Assembly: GCA_041584475.1 (NCBI GenBank) | Contig: JBFHDX010000021.1 | Span: 1-44,228 of the forward strand | From: JBFHDX01 sp041584475 | GTDB taxonomy: Bacteria; Pseudomonadota; Alphaproteobacteria; UBA8366; JADFVY01 | Reading direction: 5' to 3' | Length of the DNA stretch: 44,228 nt | The notes under the pieces: generated by a model | Seen by the model: the letters and a program-made list of their open reading frames with translations, nothing else | Database searches by the model: none | What the model was told of the DNA's origin: nothing | Program-made: the position numbers and the translations under genes | Shown here: piece by piece, positions 28,519 through 36,898 of the stretch | How the letters are laid out: each line of letters opens with the position of its first letter | Numbering within the stretch: position 1 is the stretch's first letter

Positions 28519-28848
28519 TCATTTTGGCGGCAGTCCATCAGCGAAATCCGCGCCGCGATTCACCCAGCCCTTCAGACGCCCGCCGCCCGCGTAGCCCTCC
28601 GGGGCGACGGTGACGATGCTCTTCATCGGCCTGCCCGTCACATCGAACGGCCGCGTATGCGGTTCGCGCAGCGCTCGGGCGGCACCGTCCGGGCCCAGAC
28701 GGACGATCAGCGCATCGCCGAGAATCCCGCAGCACATGTTGCCGCGGATGAGAAACGCAAGCCCGCCGAACATTTTGCGTTCCTCGACATCGGGCAGCGA
28801 TGCCAGCACCTGGCGCACACGCCGGGCGAGTTCTTCGTCGAACGCCAT
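28519..28848 (-). CDS. TfoX N-terminal domain protein
   Basis: 109 residues, made of the TfoX_N domain only: RKMFGGLAFLIRGNMCCGI (about 24-42) and PMKSIVTVAPEGY. In gammaproteobacteria TfoX/Sxy activates competence genes, but short stand-alone TfoX_N proteins in other bacteria have no proven role. It is the last gene of a probable minus-strand run: rhomboid, nitroreductase, TfoX_N, with gaps of 31 and 24 bp. It is convergent with phaC; a GC palindrome (CCCCCGGGGG) lies in the gap. Confidence 0.85.
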   Translation of the reverse strand: MAFDEELARRVRQVLASLPDVEERKMFGGLAFLIRGNMCCGILGDALIVRLGPDGAARALREPHTRPFDVTGRPMKSIVTVAPEGYAGGGRLKGWVNRGADFADGLPPK

Positions 28849-28872
28849 CCCTCCGCTCCGCGGCCGTTGCGG

Positions 28873-29451
28873 TCAGGTGGCCGGTCCGGTCCACTCGATC
28901 GTGAACTGCTCGGAATCCGGTCGTCGTTTGGCACGCTGCCGCCCCTGCGGCGTGCCGATATAGAGAAAGGCGACGATCTGATCCTTGTCGTCCAGGCCGA
29001 GTGCGCACTTGACGTTCGGATCGTAGGCGTGGTCGCCGGTCAACATGATTCCCCCGTAGCCCTTGGCCTGCGCCGCCAGGAGTATCGCCTGGGCAGCCAG
29101 TCCCGTCGACACGATCTGTTCGATCGGCGGTACCTTGGGGTGGTTTTCGTGAATTCGCGCGGCGACGACGATGAGCAGCGGCACCTGCCGCATGCGCTCG
29201 CGATCCTTTTCGATCGTCGCCGCGTCGGCATCCGGCTTGCGCGCCAGCAGCGCGTGCGTGAAGATTTCGGCCATCCTCCGCCGAGCGTCGCCGCGGACCA
29301 GCAGAAAGCGCCAGGGCCGGATCGCGCCGTGATCCGGAACGGTGACCGCGGCCGCCAGGAAGTCACGGATTTCGTCATCGTTCGGTCCTGGTTCGCCGAG
29401 CACGCGCCAGGGCGTGGAGCCCCGGGTCTTCATCAGCTTGATCGTCGTCAT
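28873..29451 (-). CDS. Nitroreductase-family FMN oxidoreductase (YdjA-like)
   Basis: 192 residues, a compact nitroreductase fold resembling YdjA. FMN-contact features are VPDHGAIRPWRFLLV (about 38-52) in place of the usual R-S-x-R start, the QIVSTGLAAQAILLAAQAKG helix (about 112-131) and the GYGGIMLTG loop. Such enzymes reduce nitro or quinone compounds with NAD(P)H; the natural substrate is unknown. GGGAAG 4 nt before the ATG supports the start. Confidence 0.85.
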   Translation of the reverse strand: MTTIKLMKTRGSTPWRVLGEPGPNDDEIRDFLAAAVTVPDHGAIRPWRFLLVRGDARRRMAEIFTHALLARKPDADAATIEKDRERMRQVPLLIVVAARIHENHPKVPPIEQIVSTGLAAQAILLAAQAKGYGGIMLTGDHAYDPNVKCALGLDDKDQIVAFLYIGTPQGRQRAKRRPDSEQFTIEWTGPAT

Positions 29452-29482
29452 TGGTCTTCCCTACCCGCTGCGCCGCCGTCTT

Positions 29483-30196
29483 TTACATTGACTGCTCGCT
29501 GCCGCCAAGATGGCGCCGGCCGCGCCCGTTGAACCTCCCGATAAGCAAATAGCCCGCCACGAAACCACCAAGATGAGCTTCCCATGCCACGGCCCCTGCG
29601 AGTCCGAACAGCTCGCCCCCGGCAAGCGCGATAACGAGGTTGAGCAGGATCCAGATGATTGCGAGGCTCATCGCCTGCTGGCGGCTGCGCAGCGGTGGCG
29701 GTCCGCCCGGCGCCGACTTGCCGTCGATGCCGAGCCGCGCGGTCGCCCCGATCATGCCCGAGATCGCCCCCGAAGCGCCGATCAGCAGGGCTGGCGAGAG
29801 CGGGTTCAGGATCAACCAGGCGATGGCACCGGCGATCCCGCATAGCAGAAACAGCAGCATGAATTGCGACGGTCCCATGCGGCGCGCGATCGCCGTTCCG
29901 AAGCCAAGGAACAGCCCGACATTGAGCGTGAGGTGTATCATGTCGGCGTGCACGAAGATGTGCGTCGCGGGACCGAGGAACATCGCGAGCGGCTTGGCGC
30001 CACGCACGCCCGGATCGGTGTAGACGCTTGCGTCGAAGGCGAGAAACTCGACGAGAAGATAATCGGTGGTTCGCGGGATCAGAAGGCGGAGCAGATGTAC
30101 GGCGACCATCGCCCCGGCAAGCCAGCTCACCACGGGGGGCAGATTGACGGCGCCCGCCGGCGGCTTCTGGCCGTTCTGTGATTCGGTCCCCGACAT
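29483..30196 (-). CDS. Rhomboid-family intramembrane serine protease
   Basis: 237 residues with about six membrane segments. The catalytic dyad is present: S142 in GASGAISG and H208 in WEAHLGGF. The HADMIHLTLN motif (H83, H88, N92) of helix 2 is also kept, so the protein should be an active protease cutting membrane substrates near the membrane surface. The short N-terminal tail is cytoplasmic. It leads a minus-strand set with the nitroreductase and TfoX_N genes; no functional link between them is evident. Confidence 0.9.
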   Translation of the reverse strand: MSGTESQNGQKPPAGAVNLPPVVSWLAGAMVAVHLLRLLIPRTTDYLLVEFLAFDASVYTDPGVRGAKPLAMFLGPATHIFVHADMIHLTLNVGLFLGFGTAIARRMGPSQFMLLFLLCGIAGAIAWLILNPLSPALLIGASGAISGMIGATARLGIDGKSAPGGPPPLRSRQQAMSLAIIWILLNLVIALAGGELFGLAGAVAWEAHLGGFVAGYLLIGRFNGRGRRHLGGSEQSM

Positions 30197-30409
30197 GTTG
30201 GCCTGACCCGGAACGTTAGCGGCAGCCGGACGCGAGGTTCATGCCCCGGCACGGAAGGTCCGCCGGTGATGCGGCGGCGGCAAGCGTCACGGACTGTAGT
30301 GAGAGGGCGGTCGCGCAGCAACCGTGTAACGACCGATAGCCGCCGGTCGCCGTTGCGGCTAGGGGCATGCGCATTGGTCCGAACCGGGACCGGCCGGACC
30401 GCGCGTCCG

Positions 30410-31477
30410 CTATGTCCCGGCGGATCGATCGGTCTTCGGGCGGGCACGTCGCCATAACCTGAAAACCACGGGCGCCAGCATGATGACGAGGAATATGCGC
30501 GCGATGTGGTGCGTGGCGATGTACGCCGAATCGACGCCGAGCGCCAGTCCGACGAGCGCCATTTCCGCCAGACCGCCCGGGGCGAACGCGAGAACGGCAA
30601 CGGGGTACGACGTGCCGGTCAGGGCCAGCACGATCCAGGCGAACAGGCCGGTCACCGTCAGCATGATCACGGTGAGGCCGGCGCCGTGCGCGAGGGCGCG
30701 CAGCACTTCGCGCGTAGCCGCGCCGATGAACCGGCAGCCGACCGTCGTTCCGATGAAGAGCTGCGCCAGGTTGACGATCTCGCGTGGTGGCTGGGATTCG
30801 CTGAGGCCCGCGAGATGTATGGCGGCGCTCACCAGCATCGGGCCGACAAGGGCCGCCGCCGGAACGCGAAGCCGGCTTGCCACCGGCCATCCGACCGCCC
30901 CGCAGGCGGCCAGAACCAGAAGGTCGAGCGGTCGCGCGTCGAGAAGCCCGACGCCGAGGCTCGAACGGTCGACCCGGCCCAGCTCGCCGGTCAGCTGGAA
31001 GAGCAGGGGCACGGAAAAGACGACGAGGAGCACTCGGCTCGCGTGGATCAGCGCGATCCGGCGCTCATCCCCGCCCATCGCCGCACCGAACATCACCATC
31101 TCGTTGAATCCGCCGGGCATGGCGCAGAAATAGGCGGTAACCGGATCAAGCTTGGCGACCCTTGTGAAGTAGGGCAGGGCCAGCGCCCCGGTCGCGCCGA
31201 TATAGAGCGCTAGCAACGCCAGGCTGATCACCCAGTCGCCGGCGCGGCCGAGCATGTCGGGCGTGAATGCACTGCCAAGCATGATCCCGAGAATCATGAT
31301 CATGAATGGCCGGATGCGCGCCGGCGGGCTGATCGGCGCCCGCAGGAGCGCGGCGACGGTGCAGAACGCCATCGAGCCTAGCATCCAGGGCAGCGGGAGG
31401 CGAAGCAGCCCGAATACGAACGCCCCCGCGCCGCCGATCGCGAGCGCCAGCGCGATCTGTGCGAATCGCCCGGTCAC
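30410..31477 (-). CDS. AbrB-family (AbrB-type duplicated) membrane protein
   Basis: 355 residues, about ten membrane segments in two repeats, each carrying the LPWMLGSM / AAALVGPMLV type motif and the internal partner motifs AMPGGFNEMVMFGA and FAPGGLAEMALVGLA. This is the membrane family named AbrB (ammonia monooxygenase-labelled in old annotations), not the DNA-binding AbrB. Its function is unproven. The GTG at 31477 was chosen because it lies 13 bp after the methyltransferase stop with GGGA upstream; earlier codons overlap that gene and are unlike the family. Confidence 0.85.
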   Translation of the reverse strand: MTGRFAQIALALAIGGAGAFVFGLLRLPLPWMLGSMAFCTVAALLRAPISPPARIRPFMIMILGIMLGSAFTPDMLGRAGDWVISLALLALYIGATGALALPYFTRVAKLDPVTAYFCAMPGGFNEMVMFGAAMGGDERRIALIHASRVLLVVFSVPLLFQLTGELGRVDRSSLGVGLLDARPLDLLVLAACGAVGWPVASRLRVPAAALVGPMLVSAAIHLAGLSESQPPREIVNLAQLFIGTTVGCRFIGAATREVLRALAHGAGLTVIMLTVTGLFAWIVLALTGTSYPVAVLAFAPGGLAEMALVGLALGVDSAYIATHHIARIFLVIMLAPVVFRLWRRARPKTDRSAGT

Positions 31478-31490
31478 GCCGCCGTCCCGG

Positions 31491-32105
31491 TCACGGTTTC
31501 GCCCGTCCCCAATAGCAGTATGACAGCAGTCGCGGTCCCTTGAGGTATCCGGTTTCGAGATCGGTGATCGTGAACCCCGCCCGCGCGAAGAGGTGGTCGA
31601 TCGGCCGATTGAGATGACATCCGCCCGCACAGCGGCGCCACAGCGGCGTCAGACGATCCTGCCAACGCGCGACGGCGGTGTCCGGCGCGGTGCCGTGCTC
31701 GATGAACAGGATCTCGCCGCCGGGCCTGAGCACCCGGCGCATTTCCTGCAGTGCCCGGTCGACGGCGCCGATGCTGCAGAGCGTCCATGTCGTGACGACG
31801 CAGTCGACGCTGGCGTCGTCCAGCGGCAGCGCCTCCGCCGACCCGTTGACGATCCGAACCGGCAGCCGCGTGCTGTCCAGCCGTCGCCGCGCCATGCGAT
31901 TGAGTGCCTCGTGCGGGTCGACGCCGATCACCTCGCTGACGCGGTCGCCGTAGAAGGGAAGATTCAGGCCGGACCCCAGGCCGATCTCGAGTACCCGCCC
32001 CGTCGCGGCGGGCACGACGCGCGCGCGGTATTCGGACACCTCGCGGAATCCCATCGTGAAATGCATGATGCGCGGGAAGATGACGCGATCGTAGAAGCCG
32101 TGCAT
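31491..32105 (-). CDS. Class I SAM-dependent methyltransferase (UbiE/phospholipid MTase-like)
   Basis: 204 residues. It opens HGFYDRVIFPRIMHFTMG, then motif I VLEIGLGSGLNLPFY, motif II VIGVDPHE, and the post-motif VDCVVTTWTLCSI followed by the LRPGGEILFIEHG block. This pattern is typical of small Methyltransf_11 proteins often annotated as UbiE- or phosphatidylethanolamine-methyltransferase-like. The start at 32105 falls 10 bp after the stop of the dehydrogenase; the longer frame to 32177 would overlap that gene by 62 bp. Substrate unknown. Confidence 0.82.
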   Translation of the reverse strand: MHGFYDRVIFPRIMHFTMGFREVSEYRARVVPAATGRVLEIGLGSGLNLPFYGDRVSEVIGVDPHEALNRMARRRLDSTRLPVRIVNGSAEALPLDDASVDCVVTTWTLCSIGAVDRALQEMRRVLRPGGEILFIEHGTAPDTAVARWQDRLTPLWRRCAGGCHLNRPIDHLFARAGFTITDLETGYLKGPRLLSYCYWGRAKP

Positions 32106-32115
32106 GCGACGCCGC

Positions 32116-33087
32116 TCAGGCCACGCGGTCGGCCGGCGCTCGTCCGGCGAAATAGGCGTCGAGATTGTCGAGGGCACGGAACCCCATGGCGTTCCGCGTT
32201 TCGATGGTCGCGCTGCCGATATGCGGCAGCAGGAACGCGTTCGGCGTCTCGAGATAGCGGCGATCGAAATCCGGTTCGCCCCTGAACACGTCGAGGCCGG
32301 CGGCGGCCAGCTTGCCCGACGCCAGGGCTTCGATCAGCGCGTCGTCGTCGATCACCGTTCCGCGCGCGGTATTGACGACGACGGCGCCGTCGGGCAGCAG
32401 GGCGATCCGCCGGCGATCGAGGAAATCTTCCGTGTCCGCGGACCCCGGGCAGTTCAGCGATAGAAAATCGCAGTGCGGCAGCATGTCGTCCGGGTTCGCG
32501 TAGTATGTCGCACCGAGCTCCCGATCGGGTGGCAGGCGGCGCCGGTTGCTATACAAGATCGTCATGTTGAAGCCGCGTGCCCGCCTTGCGACCGCCTGGC
32601 CGATGCGGCCCATGCCGAAGATCCCGAGGCGTTTGCCCGAGACTTCGACGCCGAGCATGCCCATCGGCTGCCAGCGTCCCCAGCGGCCGTCGCGCAACAC
32701 GCTTTCGGCGCTCTGGGCCCGTCGGCCGGCGCCGAGCAGACACAACATCGCTACGTCGGCGGTGGCATCGGTCAGCACGTCCGGCGTGTTCGTCACGACC
32801 AACCCGCGCGTCTTCGCCGCCTCGACATCGATATGGTCGTAACCCACCGAAAAGGTGGCGAGAATCTTCACGTGGCCGGGCAGCCGCCGGATCACGTCCG
32901 CCGGATATCTCTCGGTGCTGCAGGTCAGGATGCCGTCCGCTTCGCATGCCGCGGCCCGCGCGGCGAGGTCGTCCGGCCCGTACTCGGAATCGTCCGCGTT
33001 GAGGATCGCGCGGTAGTCGCGCGCCGCCCGCGCCTCGACATCGGGCGGCAGCCTTCGGGTCACGAACAAGACTGGCCGTGCGGACAT
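32116..33087 (-). CDS. D-2-hydroxyacid dehydrogenase (glyoxylate/hydroxypyruvate reductase-like)
   Basis: 323 residues of the D-isomer-specific family. NAD(P)-binding GMGRIGQAVARR follows a MLGVEVSGKRLGIFG strand. Catalytic Arg is in NTARGTVIDD, Glu in GLDVFRGEPDFD and His in LLPHIGSAT. The YDHIDVEAAKTRGL block is typical of glyoxylate/hydroxypyruvate reductases (D-glycerate dehydrogenase). This would link it to the hydroxypyruvate isomerase-like gene 1 kb away. Start at 33087 with GGGGAG about 8 nt upstream. It leads a minus-strand run with the methyltransferase and AbrB-type genes. Confidence 0.9.
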   Translation of the reverse strand: MSARPVLFVTRRLPPDVEARAARDYRAILNADDSEYGPDDLAARAAACEADGILTCSTERYPADVIRRLPGHVKILATFSVGYDHIDVEAAKTRGLVVTNTPDVLTDATADVAMLCLLGAGRRAQSAESVLRDGRWGRWQPMGMLGVEVSGKRLGIFGMGRIGQAVARRARGFNMTILYSNRRRLPPDRELGATYYANPDDMLPHCDFLSLNCPGSADTEDFLDRRRIALLPDGAVVVNTARGTVIDDDALIEALASGKLAAAGLDVFRGEPDFDRRYLETPNAFLLPHIGSATIETRNAMGFRALDNLDAYFAGRAPADRVA

Positions 33088-33212
33088 TCCGGAGTTCTCC
33101 CCTCTCTTGTTGCGTTGTGGCTCAGGTTTCGTCCATTGTGCAGCCGTGCCATAATCCTGAAACTGGCGTGCATCGCCAAGCCTTTCGCGTGTCAACCCGC
33201 CGGGAGCCAAGC

Positions 33213-34025
33213 ATGTCAGCGCGTGCAGCCGCATTCATCCCCGCCGTCGCGGTCCTGCTGTCGGCGACCGCCGCGCCGGGCGTCGAGCTGGCGCCCCATC
33301 GGGCGTTCTATACGCTCTCCATGCTCTCCGCGTCGAGTGAGGCCGGCGTGACGGACGTGAACGGCGTGATGAGCTTCGAATGGGCCGACAGTTGCGACGG
33401 CTGGACGACCGAGCAGCGATACGCCATGCATTTCATTCGCGGCGACGGCACCGAGATCGAGACCGCGACCAGCTACGTCACCTGGGAGTCGAAGAACGGC
33501 CTCGAATATCGCTTCAATGTGAAGCGCATGACGAACGGTGTCGAGACCGAGATCATCAGCGGTCGTGCCGAACTGGAGAGCAAAGGCGGGGCCGGAATCG
33601 CCCGCTTCGAGCAGCCCGGCGAAGACAACATTGCGCTGTCGGCGGGCACCGTCTTTCCGGCCGAGCATACGCTGATCCTGCTCGACAAGGCCATCGCCGG
33701 CGACAGGTTCGATCGCCGTCTCGTCTTCGACGGATCCGAGGCCAAGGGGGCGGTGCCGGTGACGACGATCGTGCTGGCTCAGCGAGCTCCCGATGAGACC
33801 GGCGTCCTCGAGCCACCGCTCGGGCCCCACCCGGTATGGCCGATGCGTCTCGCCTTCTTTGCCGCGGAGGGGACCGCCGGTCCGGGCGAAGAATTGCCCG
33901 AGTTCGAGCTCTCACTCGCGATGCAGGCGAACGGCATCGTGACCGAGCTCACGCTCGGATTCGGCGGCTTTACGGTCAAGGGAACGCTCGAACGGATCGA
34001 GGCCCTCCCGAAGACGGACTGCTGA
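33213..34025 (+). CDS. eipB: EipB-like cell envelope integrity protein (DUF1849)
   Basis: 270 residues with a Sec signal peptide (cut near TAAPG at about 20-23). The mature part is beta-rich and has the DUF1849 features: RAFYTLSM near the start, SFEWADSCDGWTTEQ around C61, and a C terminus ending in Cys (KTDC, C270). In Brucella, EipB is a periplasmic spiral-shaped protein whose conserved Cys pair forms a disulfide and is needed for envelope stress resistance; both Cys are kept here. Start at 33213 with GGGAG 5-6 nt upstream. Convergent with the hydroxypyruvate isomerase gene. Confidence 0.9.
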   Translation: MSARAAAFIPAVAVLLSATAAPGVELAPHRAFYTLSMLSASSEAGVTDVNGVMSFEWADSCDGWTTEQRYAMHFIRGDGTEIETATSYVTWESKNGLEYRFNVKRMTNGVETEIISGRAELESKGGAGIARFEQPGEDNIALSAGTVFPAEHTLILLDKAIAGDRFDRRLVFDGSEAKGAVPVTTIVLAQRAPDETGVLEPPLGPHPVWPMRLAFFAAEGTAGPGEELPEFELSLAMQANGIVTELTLGFGGFTVKGTLERIEALPKTDC

Positions 34026-34044
34026 TCCGGCGAAGCCTCGTTCG

Positions 34045-34830
34045 TTAGACGTCGACGCCGTATGGCCGCGCCCAGCCGAGACCGTCTTCCGTGCGCCCCG
34101 CAGGCCGGTATTCGCAGCCCCACCAGCCGTCGTATCCGCGCGCGTCCAGCTTCGCGAACAGGAAGGGATAATTGACCTCCCCCGTATCGGGCTCATGACG
34201 ATCGGGCACGCCGGCGATCTGGAAATGGGCGATGGAATCGCCGATCGATTCGATCGTCTTGAGCAGGTCTCCTTCCATGATCTGCATGTGATACACGTCG
34301 TATTGCAGGAACAAATTGTCGCTGCCGACGGCATCGATGACCTGCAGCGCCTGTGCCGAGCGATTGAGAAAATAGCCGGGCATGTCGCGCGTGTTGATCG
34401 GTTCGATCAGGAGGCGTACCCCCCGCTCGCCGCAAGCCGCGGCGGCGAATCGGAGGTTGCGCAGGTAGGTCTCCTGCATCGCCGCGCGGTCGGCCCGTTC
34501 GTCGGCCAGGCCGGCCATGCAGTGGACACGCGTGCAACCGAGAGCCGCCGCATAGTCGAGCGCCTGCGCGACACCGGCCTCGAATTCGGATTCGCGTCCC
34601 GGCAGTGCGGCAATTCCGCGCTCGCCGGCATCCCAGTCGCCGGGCGGCATGTTGAACAGCACCTGCTCGAGGCGCGACTCGGAAAGGCGCGCGGCGATGT
34701 CCTTTGCCGGCCACTGGTACGGGAACAGGTACTCGACGCCCTTGAAACCGACGCGGGCCGCGGCCGCGAAACGGTCAAGGAACTCGTATTCGTTGAACAT
34801 CATCGAGAGATTCGCGGCGAGTGCGGGCAT
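34045..34830 (-). CDS. otnI: Hydroxypyruvate isomerase family protein, probable 2-oxo-tetronate isomerase
   Basis: 261 residues of the Hyi/AP-endonuclease-2 TIM barrel: ANLSMMFNEYEFLDRFAAA at the N terminus, LLIEPINTRDMPGYFL (about 142-157), FLQYDVYHMQIMEGDL and GWWGCEYRPAGRTEDGL at the C terminus. The metal-binding Glu and Asp/His positions of the family are present. Context decides between hydroxypyruvate isomerase and OtnI: it is divergent from otnK-otnC, 136 bp away, which favours interconversion of 2-oxo- and 3-oxo-tetronate. Start at 34830 with GGGAGG about 7 nt upstream. Confidence 0.85.
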   Translation of the reverse strand: MPALAANLSMMFNEYEFLDRFAAAARVGFKGVEYLFPYQWPAKDIAARLSESRLEQVLFNMPPGDWDAGERGIAALPGRESEFEAGVAQALDYAAALGCTRVHCMAGLADERADRAAMQETYLRNLRFAAAACGERGVRLLIEPINTRDMPGYFLNRSAQALQVIDAVGSDNLFLQYDVYHMQIMEGDLLKTIESIGDSIAHFQIAGVPDRHEPDTGEVNYPFLFAKLDARGYDGWWGCEYRPAGRTEDGLGWARPYGVDV

Positions 34831-34966
34831 CGGGCACCTCCCTGTCAGCGCGTGGACCCTGCTGTGTAACCCAGTTTCGACGAAGCCGGAACCGTCGAGA
34901 TTGACGCTGCGAGCGCGACCGCGGATAAACGATCGATCGCAACCGCCTGCCCCCGGGAGAATATGC

Positions 34967-36238
34967 ATGGCCTTGCTGCTCGGCTGCATTGCGGACGACA
35001 ATACCGGCGCCACGGACCTCGCCAGCATGCTGGTAGCGCACGGAATGCGGACGATCCAGATCATCGGGGTGCCGGGCGAAGCGGAACCGGCGCCCGACGC
35101 AGACGCCGTCGTCGTCGCCCTCAAATCCCGAACCACGCCGGTGCAGGCCGCCGTCGCCGAGTCGCTGGCCGCGTTCGCCTGGCTGCGTTCCGCCGGGGCC
35201 ACGCAGTTCTTTTTCAAATACTGCTCGACCTTCGACTCGACGGACGACGGCAATATCGGGCCGGTCGCCGAAGCGTTGCTCGACGCGCTGGGCGAGGATT
35301 TCACCATCGCCTGCCCCGCGTTCCCCGCGAACGGCCGCACCGTATACAAGGGCTATCTCTTCGTCGGCGATGTGCTGCTTTCGGAATCCGGCATGCGCAA
35401 CCACCCGCTGACGCCGATGACCGACGCGAACCTCGTTCGTGTGCTCGGACGCCAGACCCGAGGCGAGGTCGGGCTCGTCGACCATGGCACCGTCGCACGC
35501 GGACCCGACGCGATCGCGCGGCGATTCGACGAGCTGCGTGTCGCCGGCAGCCGGTTCGCCATCGTCGACGCGATCCGCGACGAGGATCTGCGCGAGATCG
35601 GTACAGCATGTGCCGGGCTTCGCCTTGTGACCGGCGGATCGGGCGTGGCCATGGGACTGCCCGCGAACTTCGTCCGCAGCGGTGCGTTGACGGCGGTCGC
35701 GGACGCGACGGCGTTACCGCCCGCGTCCGGTGCTGCGGCCATTCTGGCTGGCAGTTGCTCGGTCGCAACGTTACGCCAGATCGAGCATTTCAAGCGCGTC
35801 GGGCATCAGACGTACCGGCTCGATCCGGACATGCTGGCCGCCGACGGTGATGCCGTCGCGCGCGCAATCGACTGGGCGCGCGAACGGTTGGGAGAGGACC
35901 CGGTTCTCATCTATTCGAGCGCGACGCCGGACGAGGTCGCGGCGGTGCAGGCGCGCCACGGCCGCGATCAGGCGGGTGCGCGGATCGAGCGGGCGATGGG
36001 ACAGATCGCCGGCCGACTGGTGGAGGTCGGCGTGCGTCGGCTGGTCGTCGCCGGCGGCGAGACGGCGGGTGCCGTCGTCGCGGCGCTCGGCGTCCGAAGC
36101 CTGCGGATCGGCCCCGAGATCGACCCCGGCGTGCCGTGGACGATGAGCCTCGGCGAGCCGCGGCTCCATCTTGCCCTGAAATCGGGCAATTTCGGCGGCG
36201 AGGATTTCTTCGACAAGAGCTTCAAGGTGCTGCCATGA
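34967..36238 (+). CDS. otnK: 3-oxo-tetronate kinase (four-carbon acid sugar kinase)
   Basis: 423 residues of the DUF1537/OtnK family. The N-terminal substrate domain opens GCIADDNTGATDLASML and contains FFKYCSTFDSTDDGNIGP (about 84-101). The C-terminal nucleotide domain has LAGSCSVAT and VVAGGETAGAVV. It phosphorylates 3-oxo-tetronate at C4 before decarboxylation. Start at 34967, with CGGGAGA a few bases upstream; an ATG four bases earlier is out of frame. The stop overlaps the otnC start (ATGA). Confidence 0.92.
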   Translation: MALLLGCIADDNTGATDLASMLVAHGMRTIQIIGVPGEAEPAPDADAVVVALKSRTTPVQAAVAESLAAFAWLRSAGATQFFFKYCSTFDSTDDGNIGPVAEALLDALGEDFTIACPAFPANGRTVYKGYLFVGDVLLSESGMRNHPLTPMTDANLVRVLGRQTRGEVGLVDHGTVARGPDAIARRFDELRVAGSRFAIVDAIRDEDLREIGTACAGLRLVTGGSGVAMGLPANFVRSGALTAVADATALPPASGAAAILAGSCSVATLRQIEHFKRVGHQTYRLDPDMLAADGDAVARAIDWARERLGEDPVLIYSSATPDEVAAVQARHGRDQAGARIERAMGQIAGRLVEVGVRRLVVAGGETAGAVVAALGVRSLRIGPEIDPGVPWTMSLGEPRLHLALKSGNFGGEDFFDKSFKVLP

Positions 36239-36867
36239 CCGAGACCGGCCTGCGGGACCGTATGGCGATGCACGGCGATGCCTTGTATCGGCGCGGCCTG
36301 GCGCCGGGCACGTCGGGCAATATCAGCGTCCGGCTCGAGGACGGAATTCTGGTGACGCCGACGAACAGCTGTTTGGGCCGTCTCGATCCGGCCCGCATCT
36401 CGCGCCTCGCCTGGAATGGCGACCTCGTCTCGGGCGACAAGCCCTCCAAGGAGGCTTTCCTTCACCTTGCGATGTACCAGGAGCGTCGCGAGGCGGCGGC
36501 GACCGTCCACCTCCACGCGACGCATTCGGTCGCGGTTTCCTGCTTGGCGGACGTCGACGAGAGCGACGTGCTGCCGCCGATCACCGCCTACTACGTCATG
36601 CGCATCGGCAGGCTTCCGCTGCTGCCCTATTTTCGGCCCGGCGATCTGGCGCTTGCGGAGGCAGTTCGCGAGGCCGCGCGGAGTCATCATGCCATGCTGC
36701 TGGCAAATCACGGTCCTGTGGTCGCCGGCAAGACGCTGGACGCCGCGGTCTACAATGCCGAGGAGCTGGAGGAGACGGCGCGGCTATTCATGCTCCTGCG
36801 TGGCTGCCGGACACGCTGGCTGAGCCCGGAGCAGATTGCCGCGTTGCGCGAGGCCTTCCCCGACTGA
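36235..36867 (+). CDS. otnC: 3-oxo-tetronate 4-phosphate decarboxylase (class II aldolase family)
   Basis: 210 residues of the aldolase II/adducin fold. GTSGNISVR (about 25-33) binds phosphate, catalytic E73 is in SKEAFLHLAM, and the zinc ligands are H92 and H94 (VHLHATHS) and H159 (LANHGP). It converts 3-oxo-tetronate 4-phosphate to dihydroxyacetone phosphate and CO2, completing the route begun by OtnI and OtnK. The four-base overlap with otnK shows co-translation. The dehydrogenase that usually opens the pathway (DenD/LtnD type) is not in the window. Confidence 0.9.
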   Translation: MTETGLRDRMAMHGDALYRRGLAPGTSGNISVRLEDGILVTPTNSCLGRLDPARISRLAWNGDLVSGDKPSKEAFLHLAMYQERREAAATVHLHATHSVAVSCLADVDESDVLPPITAYYVMRIGRLPLLPYFRPGDLALAEAVREAARSHHAMLLANHGPVVAGKTLDAAVYNAEELEETARLFMLLRGCRTRWLSPEQIAALREAFPD

Positions 36868-36898
36868 GCTGCACACCGGAGGGCCGCCGGCGCGATCG

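Noticed and set aside
28496..28520. CCCCCGGGGG palindrome between phaC and the TfoX_N gene as a bidirectional terminator
   Set aside because: No loop is possible in a 10-bp perfect palindrome and there is no clear T run directly after it.
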